A DNA stretch of 64,000 nt from Hyphomicrobiales bacterium (GTDB lineage: Bacteria > Pseudomonadota > Alphaproteobacteria > Rhizobiales > Rhizobiaceae): the NCBI GenBank assembly GCA_900466605.1, contig UBMU01000016.1:1-64000 (forward strand). The letters are read 5' to 3'. Made by a program: the position numbers and the translations under genes. This document shows, piece after piece, positions 48,866 to 58,670 of this stretch (position 1 is the first letter of the stretch; every line of letters begins with the position of its first letter). Under the pieces are notes generated by a model that saw only the letters and a program-made list of their open reading frames with translations, had not been told where the DNA came from and did not search any database.

Positions 48866-50311
48866 ATGGCTGAGAATTACGACGTCATCATCATCGGCTC
48901 CGGTCCCGGCGGCTATGTCGCCGCCGTGCGCGCCAGCCAGCTTGGCCTCAAGACCGCGATCGTCGAGCGCGAGCATCTGGGCGGCATCTGCCTGAACTGG
49001 GGCTGCATCCCCACAAAGGCGCTGCTGCGCTCGGCCGAGATCCTCGACCATGCCAACCACGCCAAGGATTACGGCCTCGTGCTCGAGGGCAAGATGACCG
49101 CTGACGTGAAGGCTGTCGTCGCCCGCTCGCGCGGCGTCTCGGCCCGCCTCAACGGCGGCGTCGGCTTCCTGATGAAGAAGAACAAGGTCGACGTGATCTG
49201 GGGCGAAGCCAAGATCACCAAGCCCGGCGAAATCGTCGTCGGCAAGTCCTCCAAGCCCGTCGTCGAGCCGCAGAACCCGGTTCCGAAGAACATCAAGGGC
49301 GAGGGCACCTACACCGCCAAGCACATCATCGTCGCGACCGGCGCCCGTCCGCGCGCGCTGCCCGGCATCGAGCCGGATGGCAAGCTGATCTGGACCTATT
49401 TCGAGGCGATGAAGCCGGCAGCCCTGCCGAAGTCGCTGATCGTCATGGGCTCCGGCGCCATCGGCATCGAGTTCGCCAGCTTCTACCGCTCGATGGGCGT
49501 CGACGTCACCGTCGTCGAGGTCATGGCGACCATCATGCCGGTCGAGGACGTCGAAGTCACCGCGATCGCGCGCAAGCAGCTCGAGAAGCGCGGCATGAAG
49601 ATCATCACCAGCGCCAAGATCACCAAGGTTGAAAAGGCCGCCGACAGCATCACCGCGCATGTCGAGACCGCTGACGGCAAGGTCCAGCAGATCGTAGCCG
49701 ATCGCATGATCTCGGCCGTCGGCGTGCAGGGCAACATCGAAAACCTCGGCCTCGAGGCCGTCGGCGTCAAGACCGACCGCGGCTGCGTCGTCATCGACGG
49801 CTACGGCAAGACCAATGTCGCGGGCATCTACGCCATCGGCGACGTCGCCGGCCCGCCGATGCTCGCCCACAAGGCCGAGCATGAAGGCGTCGTCTGCGTC
49901 GAGAAGATCGCCGGCCTGCCGAACGTCCACGCCACCGACAAGAGCAAGGTTCCGGGCTGCACCTACTGCAACCCGCAGGTCGCCTCCGTCGGCCTGACGG
50001 AAGCCAAGGCCAAGGAATTGGGCCGCGATATCCGCGTCGGCCGCTTCTCCTTCGCCGCCAACGGCAAGGCGATCGCGCTCGGCGAGGACCAGGGGCTCTG
50101 CAAGGTGATCTTCGACAAGAAGACCGGCGAGCTGCTCGGCGCGCACATGGTCGGCGCCGAAGTCACCGAACTGATCCAGGGCTTCGTCGTCGCCATGAAC
50201 CTGGAAACGACAGAAGAAGAACTGATGCACACCATCTTCCCGCATCCAACGGTTTCCGAAACGATGAAGGAAGCAGTTCTGGATGCCTACGGTCGCGTTT
50301 TGAACGCTTGA
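48866..50311 (+). CDS. lpdA: Dihydrolipoyl dehydrogenase (E3)
   Basis: LpdA reoxidises the lipoyl groups of PDH with FAD and NAD. The 481-residue protein has the FAD motif GSGPGGYVAAVRA, the redox-active disulfide GGICLNWGCIPTKALL, the NAD motif GSGAIGIEFASFY and the C-terminal HxxxxE motif (HPTVSETMKEAVLDAYG). It has a 14-residue insert (PKNIKGEGTYTAKH region) of the kind seen in PDH-linked enzymes of rhizobia. Third-position GC is high compared with its neighbours. GAAGGCAGGAA precedes the start. Confidence 0.97.
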   Translation: MAENYDVIIIGSGPGGYVAAVRASQLGLKTAIVEREHLGGICLNWGCIPTKALLRSAEILDHANHAKDYGLVLEGKMTADVKAVVARSRGVSARLNGGVGFLMKKNKVDVIWGEAKITKPGEIVVGKSSKPVVEPQNPVPKNIKGEGTYTAKHIIVATGARPRALPGIEPDGKLIWTYFEAMKPAALPKSLIVMGSGAIGIEFASFYRSMGVDVTVVEVMATIMPVEDVEVTAIARKQLEKRGMKIITSAKITKVEKAADSITAHVETADGKVQQIVADRMISAVGVQGNIENLGLEAVGVKTDRGCVVIDGYGKTNVAGIYAIGDVAGPPMLAHKAEHEGVVCVEKIAGLPNVHATDKSKVPGCTYCNPQVASVGLTEAKAKELGRDIRVGRFSFAANGKAIALGEDQGLCKVIFDKKTGELLGAHMVGAEVTELIQGFVVAMNLETTEEELMHTIFPHPTVSETMKEAVLDAYGRVLNA

Positions 50312-50387
50312 TAATTTTCTTCGCCGCTCTCTATGACGGATTGGATCATATCCAATCCCGGACTGGAAAAAGCGAAAGGAAATCATC

Positions 50388-50642
50388 ATGTCTATGGGTA
50401 CGCAGGCACTGCTCATCTTTCTCCTGATCGGTCTGGTGGCGGGCTTCCTTGCCAGCCTGATCGTCGGCGGAGGCGGATTGATACGGTGCCTGCTCAGCGG
50501 GATCATCGGGGCGTTCGTTGGGGGCTTTCTCTTCAACGCGCTCGGCATATCGCTCGGTATCGATAATGCGCTTGTGGTGCAGATCATTCATGCCACGATC
50601 GGGGCCATCATCGTGGTTCTGATCGCAAGGGCGATAGCGTAG
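50388..50642 (+). CDS. GlsB/YeaQ/YmgE family membrane protein (first copy)
   Basis: This 84-residue protein has three hydrophobic segments with small-residue motifs (LLIFLLIGLVAGFLASLIVGGGG and GIIGAFVGGFLFNALG), typical of the transglycosylase-associated/GlsB family. GAAAGGAAATC precedes the start. Function is not established; the family is linked to general stress. A related gene follows after 14 bases. Confidence 0.82.
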   Translation: MSMGTQALLIFLLIGLVAGFLASLIVGGGGLIRCLLSGIIGAFVGGFLFNALGISLGIDNALVVQIIHATIGAIIVVLIARAIA

Positions 50643-50656
50643 GGGACGAGGGCAGG

Positions 50657-50905
50657 ATGGACGGCGTAGGCTTGATCGCAACGATCATCATCGGCGGCTT
50701 GGCGGGTTGGCTGGCAGGCATTCTGATGAACATTCGCTTCGGTGTTCTGATGAACATCATCATCGGCATTGTCGGCGCGGTGCTCGCAAGTGCGATCTTT
50801 GCCCGCGCGGGCATCTATGTCGCCAGCGGTTGGCTGGGTTACCTTGTGACGGGTTTCGCCGGCTCGTGCATCTTGCTATTTATGGCAAAACTCGTCAGAC
50901 GCTGA
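50657..50905 (+). CDS. GlsB/YeaQ/YmgE family membrane protein (second copy)
   Basis: This 82-residue protein is similar in plan to the one before it: a first hydrophobic hairpin ([18 protein letters not shown]), a second [16 protein letters not shown] and a third segment near the end. The two probably arose by tandem duplication and have diverged. GGGGACGAGGGCAGG precedes the ATG. It is 40 bases upstream of lipA. Confidence 0.8.
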   Translation: MDGVGLIATIIIGGLAGWLAGILMNIRFGVLMNIIIGIVGAVLASAIFARAGIYVASGWLGYLVTGFAGSCILLFMAKLVRR

Positions 50906-50945
50906 CGAAGGAGGCCGCTTCTGGCGGTTTGAAGGCAGGTTATTG

Positions 50946-51920
50946 ATGGTAACTATTCTCGACAGGATCAATCCAGACGCCGAAAAGCGCGTGCGCCACC
51001 CGGAGAAGGCCCATAGGCCCGACACCGAGGTCATGCGCAAGCCGGATTGGATCCGCGTCAAGGCGCCGACCTCCAAGGGATACGCGGAGACGCGCTCGAT
51101 TGTGAAGGAGCACAAGCTCGTCACCGTCTGCGAGGAAGCCGGCTGCCCGAATATCGGCGAGTGCTGGGACAAAAAGCACGCCACCTTCATGATCATGGGC
51201 GAGATCTGTACGCGCGCCTGTTCCTTCTGCAACGTGGCGACAGGCAAGCCGAACGCGCTCGACATGGCCGAGCCAGACAGCGTCGCCAAGGCCGTCAAGG
51301 AAATGGGCCTCAGCCACGTCGTCATCACCTCTGTGGATCGTGATGATCTGGAAGATGGCGGCGCCGAGCACTTCGAGAAGGTGATCTGGGCGATCCGCGC
51401 CGCGTCGCCGACGACGACGATCGAAATCCTGACGCCGGACTTCCTGAAGAAGCCCGGCGCGCTGGAGCGCGTCGTCGCCGCCAAGCCCGATGTCTTCAAC
51501 CACAACATGGAAACCGTGCCGGGCAACTACCTGACCGTCCGCCCCGGCGCCCGTTACTTCCACTCCGTTCGCCTGCTGCAGCGCGTGAAGGAGCTGGACC
51601 CGACGATGTTCACCAAGTCAGGCATCATGGTCGGCCTCGGTGAGGAGCGGAACGAAGTTCTGCAGCTGATGGACGACCTGCGCGTCGCCGACGTCGACTT
51701 CCTGACGATCGGCCAGTACCTGCAGCCGACCCGAAAGCACCACGCGGTGATGAGCTACGTCACGCCTGACGAATTCAAGTCCTACGAGACGGTCGCCTAC
51801 ACCAAGGGCTTCCTGATGGTGGCTTCGAGCCCGCTGACCCGTTCGTCGCACCATGCCGGCGATGATTTCGCCCGCCTACGTGCCGCGCGCGAGAAAAAGC
51901 TGCTGATCGCAGCGGAATAA
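50946..51920 (+). CDS. lipA: Lipoyl synthase
   Basis: LipA inserts sulfur into octanoyl groups on lipoyl domains. The 324-residue radical SAM protein has the auxiliary cluster motif [13 protein letters not shown] and the radical SAM motif CTRACSFC, with the C-terminal Ser for the auxiliary cluster in [11 protein letters not shown]. The start at 50946 was chosen over an overlapping TTG. Its place after the PDH genes fits, because PdhB and PdhC are its targets. A terminator follows. Confidence 0.97.
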   Translation: MVTILDRINPDAEKRVRHPEKAHRPDTEVMRKPDWIRVKAPTSKGYAETRSIVKEHKLVTVCEEAGCPNIGECWDKKHATFMIMGEICTRACSFCNVATGKPNALDMAEPDSVAKAVKEMGLSHVVITSVDRDDLEDGGAEHFEKVIWAIRAASPTTTIEILTPDFLKKPGALERVVAAKPDVFNHNMETVPGNYLTVRPGARYFHSVRLLQRVKELDPTMFTKSGIMVGLGEERNEVLQLMDDLRVADVDFLTIGQYLQPTRKHHAVMSYVTPDEFKSYETVAYTKGFLMVASSPLTRSSHHAGDDFARLRAAREKKLLIAAE

Positions 51921-51943
51921 TCAACGAGCGCTTGCAATATTCT

Positions 51944-51974
51944 AAAGCCGCGGCGATCTTCCCGCGGCTTTTTG
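51944..51974 (+). terminator. Rho-independent terminator of the PDH-lipA run
   Basis: AAAGCCGCGG (51944-51953) pairs with CCGCGGCTTT (51962-51971), followed by TTG and TTTT. It lies 24 bases past the lipA stop. Confidence 0.92.
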
Positions 51975-51993
51975 TTTTGCAGAGGCGACGGGG

Positions 51994-52566
51994 ATGCCGG
52001 CTTACATCGACGATACGCTGAAAGCCGCCGAGTTGCTTCGGCAGTCCGTGCGCATCATGGTCATAGGCTGCTCCGGCGGCGGCAAGAGCACCTTGTCGCG
52101 AAAGATCAGCAAGAGGCTCGACCTTCCTTATTTCTCGATGGACAAAGAGTTCTTCTGGCTTCCCGGATGGGTCAAGCGCTCGAAGGACGAAGAGCGTCGC
52201 CTGATCGCCGAGGTTGTCGCCGGTGGGCGTTGGCTGATGGACGGAACCGGGCCGTCGACATTCGATCTTCGTGTCCCGCGCGTAGGACTCGTTGTCTGGG
52301 TACGCATGCCGCGCTGGCTCTGCCTGTGGGGTATCTGCAAACGCGCGTTCTTCCATTTCGGCAGAACGCGGCCGGACATGGCGCCTGGATGTCTGGAGCG
52401 CCTGCCGGACCGGGAGTTCCTGACCTACATCTGGATGTTCGAGAAGCGGTTCGCGCCCCTGGTGATCGCCGGACTCGACAGGCACGGACCTGACATCCCT
52501 GTTTTTCAGCTGAAAAGCCGGCGTGAGGTGAAGCACCTTCTTGATCTTCTCGGCGCTCCCACTTAA
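51994..52566 (+). CDS. Small P-loop NTPase (adenylate kinase-like, FlaR type)
   Basis: This 190-residue protein has Walker A GCSGGGKST near residue 25, followed by LSRKISKRLDLPYFSMDKEFF as in the family of topology-modulation (FlaR-like) and kinase-like P-loop proteins. A WLMDGTGPSTFDLR block follows, then VVWVRMPRWLCLWG. The substrate is unknown; a small-molecule or nucleotide kinase is likely. It lies just after the lipA terminator and 9 bases before the Coq10-like gene, so it probably begins a new transcript. Confidence 0.8.
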   Translation: MPAYIDDTLKAAELLRQSVRIMVIGCSGGGKSTLSRKISKRLDLPYFSMDKEFFWLPGWVKRSKDEERRLIAEVVAGGRWLMDGTGPSTFDLRVPRVGLVVWVRMPRWLCLWGICKRAFFHFGRTRPDMAPGCLERLPDREFLTYIWMFEKRFAPLVIAGLDRHGPDIPVFQLKSRREVKHLLDLLGAPT

Positions 52567-52575
52567 CTGCCGATC

Positions 52576-53019
52576 ATGCCTCAGTTCGAAACGCATCGCC
52601 CCGTCCCGCATTCCGCCGATCAGATGTTCGACCTCGTCGCCGACGTCGAGCACTATCCGCAATTCCTTCCGCTCTGCGAGGCGCTGAGCATTCGCAGCCG
52701 CAAGGAGCGTGACGGCAAGGTTCTGCTGATCGCCGATATGACTGTCGGTTACAAGGCGATCCGTGAAACCTTCACGACGCAGGTGCTGTTGAACCGGGCG
52801 GAACGCGTCATCGAGGTCAAATATATCGACGGACCGTTTCGTTATCTCGACAACCGTTGGCGCTTCGAGGAGACTGCAACAGGCAGCAACGTCCACTTCT
52901 TCATCGACTACGAGTTCAAGAGCCGCATCCTGGGTGCAGTCATGGGTTCGATGTTCGATCGTGCCTTCCGCATGTTCTCCGAAGCCTTTGAAACGCGGGC
53001 GACGAAGATCTACAGCTGA
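52576..53019 (+). CDS. Coq10/RatA-like START-domain protein
   Basis: This 147-residue protein of the polyketide cyclase/START superfamily starts QFETHRPVPHSADQMFDLVADVEHYPQFLPLCEAL (over residues 3-37), the Coq10/RatA pattern. It has FHFFIDYEFKS-type strands and a C-terminal helix with FRMFSEAFETRATKIYS. In alphaproteobacteria this family most likely binds ubiquinone or its precursors; a RatA-like ribosome role in E. coli is the alternative. The 3' end overlaps cinA by 10 bases on the other strand. Confidence 0.88.
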   Translation: MPQFETHRPVPHSADQMFDLVADVEHYPQFLPLCEALSIRSRKERDGKVLLIADMTVGYKAIRETFTTQVLLNRAERVIEVKYIDGPFRYLDNRWRFEETATGSNVHFFIDYEFKSRILGAVMGSMFDRAFRMFSEAFETRATKIYS

Positions 53020-53510
53020 GCCAGTTCCCTGATCATGCCAAGCGCGGTCCTGATCGTGGCAAGGCGCACCTGATCGCGGCCGATATCGCCGTAAAGCATC
53101 TTCTTGTGTATGAGCCCGCCCGCGCGCGACTTGGCGGCGAGGTGGACGAGGCCCACCGGTTTTTCCTCCGAGCCGCCGCCGGGGCCGGCAATGCCCGTCA
53201 CGGCAATGGCGATGTCGGCACGAGAGCGGAAGAGGGCGCCGTGCACCATTTGCCGCGCCGTCTCCTCCGACACAGCGCCGAAGCGGACTAGCGTCTCCTG
53301 CTGAACGCCAAGCATCTCCATCTTGGCCGTATTGGTATAGGTGACGAAACCTCTGTCCACGACAGCCGACGATCCTGAAATCTCAGTCAAGGCACCCGCA
53401 ATCAGCCCACCGGTGCAGGACTCCGCCGTCGAAACCATCAACCCGGCGGCGGCGAAGTCGCGAATGATTGCCTCTGCCTGCGCGATGATGTCGTCGGGAA
53501 AGATGCTCAT
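53010..53510 (-). CDS. CinA C-terminal family protein (nicotinamide-nucleotide amidase)
   Basis: This 166-residue protein is the stand-alone CinA C-terminal domain. It has MVSTAESCTGGLIAGALTEISGSS (over residues 24-47; Ser and Lys/Thr of the amidase site), GFVTYTNTAKMEMLGV and VAVTGIAGPGGGSEEKPVGLV. Proteins of this kind deamidate NMN in the pyridine nucleotide cycle. It starts one base after the ispDF stop and is thus linked to it. Confidence 0.92.
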   Translation of the reverse strand: MSIFPDDIIAQAEAIIRDFAAAGLMVSTAESCTGGLIAGALTEISGSSAVVDRGFVTYTNTAKMEMLGVQQETLVRFGAVSEETARQMVHGALFRSRADIAIAVTGIAGPGGGSEEKPVGLVHLAAKSRAGGLIHKKMLYGDIGRDQVRLATIRTALGMIRELAQL

Positions 53511-53511
53511 T

Positions 53512-54723
53512 TCAGACGCTCCGGTAGACGACCGTTGCCGTGGCAATCGCAGCAATACCCTCGCGCCGGCCGACAAAACCGATCGTCTCGTTCGTCGTCG
53601 CCTTGACCGAGCAGCGATCGATGGAGATGCCGAGGAACTCAGACAGCTTGGCGCGCATCACCTCGCGGTGCGGCCCGACTTTGGGCGCTTCGGCGATCAG
53701 TGAGACATCGGCGTTCATGATCGTGCCGCCGCGCTCGCGCACGATCTTCGCCGCGTATTCGATAAAGATGCGGGAAGGCGCACCCTTCCATTGCGGGTCC
53801 GATGGCGGAAAATGATCACCGATATCGCCGGCGCCACAAGTCGCAAGCAGCGCATCCGTCAGCGCGTGCAGCGCTACGTCCGCGTCGGAGTGGCCTTTCA
53901 GCTTATGGTCGTGCGGAATGAACACGCCGCAGAGCGTCACGCCGTCGCCGGGCTCGAGTTGATGGACGTCGTAGCCGTTGCCGGTCCGCACGTCAGGGAG
54001 TGCCTGTCCTGAAAGCCTGCTGTCTGCCATTGCAATGTCCCGTCTGACTGTCAGTTTTACATTGTCCACTAATCCCTCGACGATCTGCACAGGCATGCCT
54101 GCCCATTCGGCAATGGCAGCGTCGTCGGTAAAGTCCGTCAGATTTGCGGCGGCCGCTTTCTCATGGGCGGCAAGGATAGGTTCGAAGGCGAACGATTGCG
54201 GCGTCTGTGCTGCATAGAGCTGTGCGCGTGAAACCGTACCGAGGACCGTTCCGTCCGCACCGGCTCGTTTCAGTGTATCGGCGACAGGAGTGGCAGGGAG
54301 AACTGCTGGTGCGCCCTCCGAGAGCACGCTGGCGATGCGATCGAGGAGGGTGTGGTCGAAGAAGGGCCGCACGGCGTCGTGTATAAGGACATGCGAGATA
54401 TTCTTGCTGCGCAGATGACGCAGTCCGGCCAGAACGGATTGCTGGCGTGTCGAGCCACCGTGGACTGCATCGATCGCCGTACCCAACGGGACCTGACTGG
54501 TGGCATTGGCAAACAGCGCCTCGTCATCGGGGTGAATGACCACGACGATATGCCGGGTAAGCTTCCAACTGAGGAATTTTTCTAATGTGTGAGTGATCAC
54601 CGGCTTGTCGCCGATCACCCGATATTGCTTTGGGCCTTCTTCGGATGCGCCCGCGCGTTCGCCACGACCGGCTGCGACGACAACGATACCTATTGCTGGT
54701 TGCTTTTGATGCATTTGCGGCAT
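53512..54723 (-). CDS. ispDF: Bifunctional IspD/IspF enzyme
   Basis: The 403-residue protein fuses MEP cytidylyltransferase (IspD, about residues 10-235, [14 protein letters not shown] and the IHDAVRPFF block) with MECDP synthase (IspF, about residues 243-403, [36 protein letters not shown]). The two catalyse the third and fifth steps of the MEP isoprenoid pathway. The fusion is common in alphaproteobacteria. Two ATGs (54723, 54714) are possible. It is divergent from dusB and coupled to cinA. Confidence 0.96.
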   Translation of the reverse strand: MPQMHQKQPAIGIVVVAAGRGERAGASEEGPKQYRVIGDKPVITHTLEKFLSWKLTRHIVVVIHPDDEALFANATSQVPLGTAIDAVHGGSTRQQSVLAGLRHLRSKNISHVLIHDAVRPFFDHTLLDRIASVLSEGAPAVLPATPVADTLKRAGADGTVLGTVSRAQLYAAQTPQSFAFEPILAAHEKAAAANLTDFTDDAAIAEWAGMPVQIVEGLVDNVKLTVRRDIAMADSRLSGQALPDVRTGNGYDVHQLEPGDGVTLCGVFIPHDHKLKGHSDADVALHALTDALLATCGAGDIGDHFPPSDPQWKGAPSRIFIEYAAKIVRERGGTIMNADVSLIAEAPKVGPHREVMRAKLSEFLGISIDRCSVKATTNETIGFVGRREGIAAIATATVVYRSV

Positions 54724-54819
54724 AAATCCTCAGAACGCCGATTTCGCATCGGTGCTTAGCGGCTTGGCGCTTCGAATTCCAGCATTTGCCCGAAAAATGT
54801 CAATTCGCGCACTACCCTC

Positions 54820-54848
54820 TTGGCAAGCCATTTAAACCTGTCTAAAAA
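54820..54848 (+). promoter_or_regulatory. Predicted promoter of dusB-ntrBC
   Basis: TTGGCA (54820-54825) and TAAAAA (54843-54848) are 17 bases apart. The start point would be near 54855, about 30 bases before dusB. Confidence 0.5.
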
Positions 54849-54884
54849 TAGTGCACGTATTTATGGTGCCTGAAAGATAATCAA

Positions 54885-55880
54885 TTGTTAGACCTCGCAT
54901 CACCTTTGCGGATCGGAGCTGTGGAAGTCAGGAACCGCGTTGTCCTGGCGCCTATGTCCGGCGTGACGGACATGCCGTTTCGCCAACTGGCGTGGCGCCA
55001 TGGCGCCGGGCTCGTCGTCACCGAGATGGTTGCAAGCCGCGAACTCGTCAATAGCACTGCCGAATCATGGGCGCGCCTTGAGAGCGCAGGTTTCGAGCCG
55101 CACATGGTGCAGCTCGCCGGCCGCGAGGCGCATTGGATGGCCGAGGCTGCGAAGATCGCTGCAGACCATGGAGCCGATATTATCGACATCAACATGGGCT
55201 GCCCGGCCAAGAAGGTGACAGGCGGTTATTCCGGCTCCGCACTTATGCGTGATCCCGATCACGCTCTGAGCCTTGTCGATGCAACCGTGAAGGCGGTGAG
55301 CGTTCCCGTGACCCTGAAGATGCGGCTCGGTTGGGACGAAAATTCGATCAACGCGCCCGAGATTGCACGCCGTGCAGAGGAAGCCGGGGTTCAGCTGATT
55401 ACGATCCACGGTCGCACGCGCATGCAGTTTTATGAGGGCCGGGCCGATTGGGGTGCGATCCGGGCAGTGCGCGATACCACTACCGTTCCCCTCGTCGCAA
55501 ATGGCGATGTCGAGACCATTGAAGACGCCCATGAGATTCTGCGCCGATCTGGAGCCGATGCGGTCATGATCGGCCGAGGATGTCAGGGCAGGCCATGGCA
55601 CGCCGGTGTGTTGGCAGGCTACGCCGAGCCCAACGCATGGGAAATCCCAGAGGTCGCCGCTGAGCACTACCGGATGATGCTTGAGTTCTATGGCGAGGCG
55701 GTTGGCGTCCGTCATGCAAGGAAACACCTCGGGTGGTATCTCGATCGCTTTGCGCCCCAGATTGCCGTGCAGGATAAGGCCGCAATCATGACGGCGCGCG
55801 AGCCTAACGAGGTTGCTGCAAGGTTTTACGATGCATTGATGGCTGCGGCTTCGAACACGCAGACCCGGGAGGCTGCATGA
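54885..55880 (+). CDS. dusB: tRNA-dihydrouridine synthase (NifR3/DusB)
   Basis: DusB reduces uridine in tRNA with FMN. The 331-residue protein has [16 protein letters not shown] near residue 22, the catalytic Cys in [20 protein letters not shown], and [16 protein letters not shown]. The start codon is TTG at 54885. It overlaps ntrB by 4 bases, the nifR3-ntrBC operon known in rhizobia and Rhodobacter, where expression of ntrBC depends on the upstream gene. Confidence 0.95.
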   Translation: MLDLASPLRIGAVEVRNRVVLAPMSGVTDMPFRQLAWRHGAGLVVTEMVASRELVNSTAESWARLESAGFEPHMVQLAGREAHWMAEAAKIAADHGADIIDINMGCPAKKVTGGYSGSALMRDPDHALSLVDATVKAVSVPVTLKMRLGWDENSINAPEIARRAEEAGVQLITIHGRTRMQFYEGRADWGAIRAVRDTTTVPLVANGDVETIEDAHEILRRSGADAVMIGRGCQGRPWHAGVLAGYAEPNAWEIPEVAAEHYRMMLEFYGEAVGVRHARKHLGWYLDRFAPQIAVQDKAAIMTAREPNEVAARFYDALMAAASNTQTREAA

Positions 55881-57031
55881 CGAATGACATGCCATCGTCG
55901 ATCGACAACGGCGGAAGCGCGGTTGCGATCGCTGTGCTCAACGCGATCCAGAATCCTGTAGTAATGGTCAACGAGGCCGGCCTCGTCGCCTTTGCCAATT
56001 GGGAGGCGGAGGCTTTCTTTGGCGCCAGCGCCGCCCACCTTGCGCGATACAAGATCTCGACCTTCATTCCGTTTGGAAGTCCACTCCTGGCCCTGATCGA
56101 TCAGGTTCGGGAGCGGCGGGCGCCGATCAACGAATATCGGGTCGACTTGAGCTCGCCGCGCCTCGGACAGGACAAGCTCGTCGATTTGTACGTCGCCCCG
56201 GTGGTTAGCGACCCGGGGTCGGTGGTAATCGTCTTTCAGGAGCGGTCAATGGCGGACAAGATCGATCGCCAGCTGACCCATCGTGCCGCCGCCCGTTCGG
56301 TTACTGGCCTTGCCTCCATGCTGGCGCATGAGATCAAGAATCCACTTTCAGGCATTCGCGGTGCGGCACAGTTGCTGGAGCAATCGGTGATCGATGAGGA
56401 CCGCGCGTTGACGCGGCTGATATGCGATGAAACCGACCGCATCGTCTCGCTCGTCGACCGCATGGAGGTCTTCTCAGACGAGCGACCGGTTGACCGGCTT
56501 CCCGTCAACATCCACTCCGTTCTCGACCACGTGAAGGCCGTCGCAAAGGCAGGCTTTGCACGGCATCTCCGCATTACCGAGAACTACGATCCGTCCTTGC
56601 CTTCGGTCTACGCAAACCGTGATCAGCTTGTTCAGGTTTTCCTCAATCTCGTGAAGAATGCCGCCGAAGCGGTCGGCGACCGCCCGGACGGCGAAATCGT
56701 TCTGACGACTGCCTACCGCTCGGGTATTCGCCTCTCGGTCGCGGGTACGCGTGAGAAGATCTCGCTGCCACTGGAATTCTGCGTTCAGGACAACGGACCC
56801 GGCGTGCCGCCCGACCTCCTGCCGCATCTATTTGATCCGTTCATTACAACAAAGACGAACGGCAGCGGCCTTGGACTAGCGCTGGTCGCCAAGATTATCG
56901 GTGACCACGGCGGCATTATTGAATGCGACAGCCAGAACAACCGCACAACCTTCCGCGTCTTGATGCCGGCCTCCAAGGACGCATCGCATGAAGATGCTAC
57001 GACCATAACTCCCACAGGACCCACTCGATGA
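55877..57031 (+). CDS. ntrB: Nitrogen regulation sensor kinase NtrB
   Basis: NtrB (NRII) phosphorylates NtrC under nitrogen limitation. The 384-residue protein has an N-terminal PAS domain (residues 15-125), the HisKA domain with phospho-acceptor His151 ([14 protein letters not shown]), and an HATPase domain with N box [10 protein letters not shown]1 DNGPG and G2 GSGLGLALV. It has no membrane segment. It overlaps dusB and ntrC by 4 bases each, so the three are co-translated. Confidence 0.96.
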   Translation: MTNDMPSSIDNGGSAVAIAVLNAIQNPVVMVNEAGLVAFANWEAEAFFGASAAHLARYKISTFIPFGSPLLALIDQVRERRAPINEYRVDLSSPRLGQDKLVDLYVAPVVSDPGSVVIVFQERSMADKIDRQLTHRAAARSVTGLASMLAHEIKNPLSGIRGAAQLLEQSVIDEDRALTRLICDETDRIVSLVDRMEVFSDERPVDRLPVNIHSVLDHVKAVAKAGFARHLRITENYDPSLPSVYANRDQLVQVFLNLVKNAAEAVGDRPDGEIVLTTAYRSGIRLSVAGTREKISLPLEFCVQDNGPGVPPDLLPHLFDPFITTKTNGSGLGLALVAKIIGDHGGIIECDSQNNRTTFRVLMPASKDASHEDATTITPTGPTR

Positions 57032-58479
57032 CAGCAACGATCCTCGTCGCGGATGATGATGCGGCAATTCGTACCGTGCTTAATCAGGCTCTGAGCCGCG
57101 CCGGCTATGACGTGCGCATCACCTCCAACGCCGCCACTCTCTGGCGTTGGGTTTCCGCAGGCGAGGGCGATCTCGTCGTGACTGATGTCGTGATGCCTGA
57201 TGAGAATGCCTTCGATCTGTTGCCGCGCATCAAGAAGGCGCGTCCGGATCTGCCGGTGCTGGTCATGAGCGCCCAGAATACCTTCATGACGGCGATTAAG
57301 GCTTCCGAGAAGGGAGCATACGACTATCTGCCGAAGCCGTTCGATCTGACCGAGTTGATCGGTATCATCGGGCGGGCACTTGCGGAGCCGAAGCGTAAGC
57401 CTGCAAAGCTCGACGAAGACATGCAGGATGGCATGCCGCTCGTTGGTCGCTCGGCCGCCATGCAGGAAATCTATCGCGTTCTTGCGCGTCTCATGCAAAC
57501 CGATCTGACGCTGATGATCACTGGTGAGTCCGGCACCGGCAAGGAACTCGTGGCGCGTGCGCTCCACGACTACGGCAAACGTCGCAACGGGCCGTTCGTG
57601 GCCATCAACATGGCTGCCATTCCACGCGATCTGATCGAGTCGGAGCTCTTTGGCCATGAGAAGGGAGCCTTTACAGGCGCCCAGACGCGCTCGACTGGAC
57701 GCTTTGAGCAGGCAGAAGGTGGTACGCTGTTCCTTGACGAAATCGGCGACATGCCGATGGATGCACAAACGCGTCTATTGCGCGTGCTGCAGCAGGGCGA
57801 ATACACGACGGTGGGCGGTCGGACGCCGATCCGCACGGATGTCCGTATCGTTGCCGCCACCAACAAGGACTTGAAGCAGGCGATCAATCAGGGTCTGTTC
57901 CGCGAGGATCTTTACTATCGGTTGAATGTCGTTCCGCTGCGTTTGCCGCCCCTGCGGGATCGCGCCGAGGATATTCCGGATCTGGTGCGCCATTTCGTAC
58001 AGCAGGCGGAAAAGGAAGGGCTCGGTTCCAAGCGTTTTGATCAGGAAGCGCTCGATCTGATGAAAGCCTACGCCTGGCCGGGCAATGTGCGCGAGTTGGA
58101 GAACCTGATCCGCCGGCTCATGGCACTTTATCCACAGGATGTGATCACGCGCGAAATTATCGAAGCCGAGCTCCGGTCTGATGTTCCGGACAGTCCGATC
58201 GAAAAGGGGCCGATCCGCACCGGCAACATGACGATCGCTCAGGCTGTCGAGGAAAACATGCGGACATACTTCTCCGGTTTCGGTGATGGCCTGCCGCCGC
58301 CTGGACTTTACGATCGTGTTTTGACCGAAATGGAGTATCCCCTGATTCTTGCTGCCCTCACCGCAACGCGCGGTAACCAGATCAAGGCAGCCGACCTTCT
58401 GGGCTTGAACCGCAATACTCTACGCAAGAAGATCAGAGAGCTTGGCGTATCGGTGTACAGAAGCTCCCGCACAGCTTGA
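57028..58479 (+). CDS. ntrC: Nitrogen regulation response regulator NtrC
   Basis: NtrC activates sigma-54 promoters of nitrogen genes. The 483-residue protein has a receiver domain with phospho-acceptor Asp53 ([11 protein letters not shown]), an AAA+ domain with Walker A GESGTGKE near residue 169, the sigma-54 contact loop GAFTGA ([10 protein letters not shown]), Walker [11 protein letters not shown], and a C-terminal HTH ([21 protein letters not shown]). All key residues are present. It overlaps ntrB by 4 bases. Confidence 0.97.
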   Translation: MTATILVADDDAAIRTVLNQALSRAGYDVRITSNAATLWRWVSAGEGDLVVTDVVMPDENAFDLLPRIKKARPDLPVLVMSAQNTFMTAIKASEKGAYDYLPKPFDLTELIGIIGRALAEPKRKPAKLDEDMQDGMPLVGRSAAMQEIYRVLARLMQTDLTLMITGESGTGKELVARALHDYGKRRNGPFVAINMAAIPRDLIESELFGHEKGAFTGAQTRSTGRFEQAEGGTLFLDEIGDMPMDAQTRLLRVLQQGEYTTVGGRTPIRTDVRIVAATNKDLKQAINQGLFREDLYYRLNVVPLRLPPLRDRAEDIPDLVRHFVQQAEKEGLGSKRFDQEALDLMKAYAWPGNVRELENLIRRLMALYPQDVITREIIEAELRSDVPDSPIEKGPIRTGNMTIAQAVEENMRTYFSGFGDGLPPPGLYDRVLTEMEYPLILAALTATRGNQIKAADLLGLNRNTLRKKIRELGVSVYRSSRTA

Positions 58480-58505
58480 CAACGTGACTGACGACGTTGC
58501 ATTTT
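58476..58505 (+). promoter_or_regulatory. Predicted ntrYX promoter with internal dyad
   Basis: TTGACA (58476-58481) overlaps the ntrC stop codon; CATTTT (58500-58505) is 18 bases downstream. Within the spacer, CAACGT (58480-58485) and ACGTTG (58494-58499) are reverse complements. It could be an operator, or a weak hairpin at the end of ntrC. Confidence 0.45.
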
Positions 58506-58670
58506 CGCCACAATGCGTTGCTTAGAAGTCACGCATGGGGTTAGTGTTTTCGCATCTATCCATGAGCGTAGCGGTATTTGCCGCTGCGTCCGGCGGGCAG
58601 GCTGGCGATTTGTACCCCGATCTGCGGGGCGCGGCGGAGGCGATGGTCTGCCGCGAGGAGAATTAAGCGA

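Noticed and set aside
48518..50587. Very long open frame opposite lpdA
   Set aside because: It mirrors the high third-position GC of lpdA; the translated product is rich in Asp/Ala/Gly/Leu with no domain, and lpdA is a certain gene.
58578..58670. Upstream extension of ntrY
   Set aside because: Arg/Pro-rich codons without similarity, and GAGGAG sits before the ATG at 58671.
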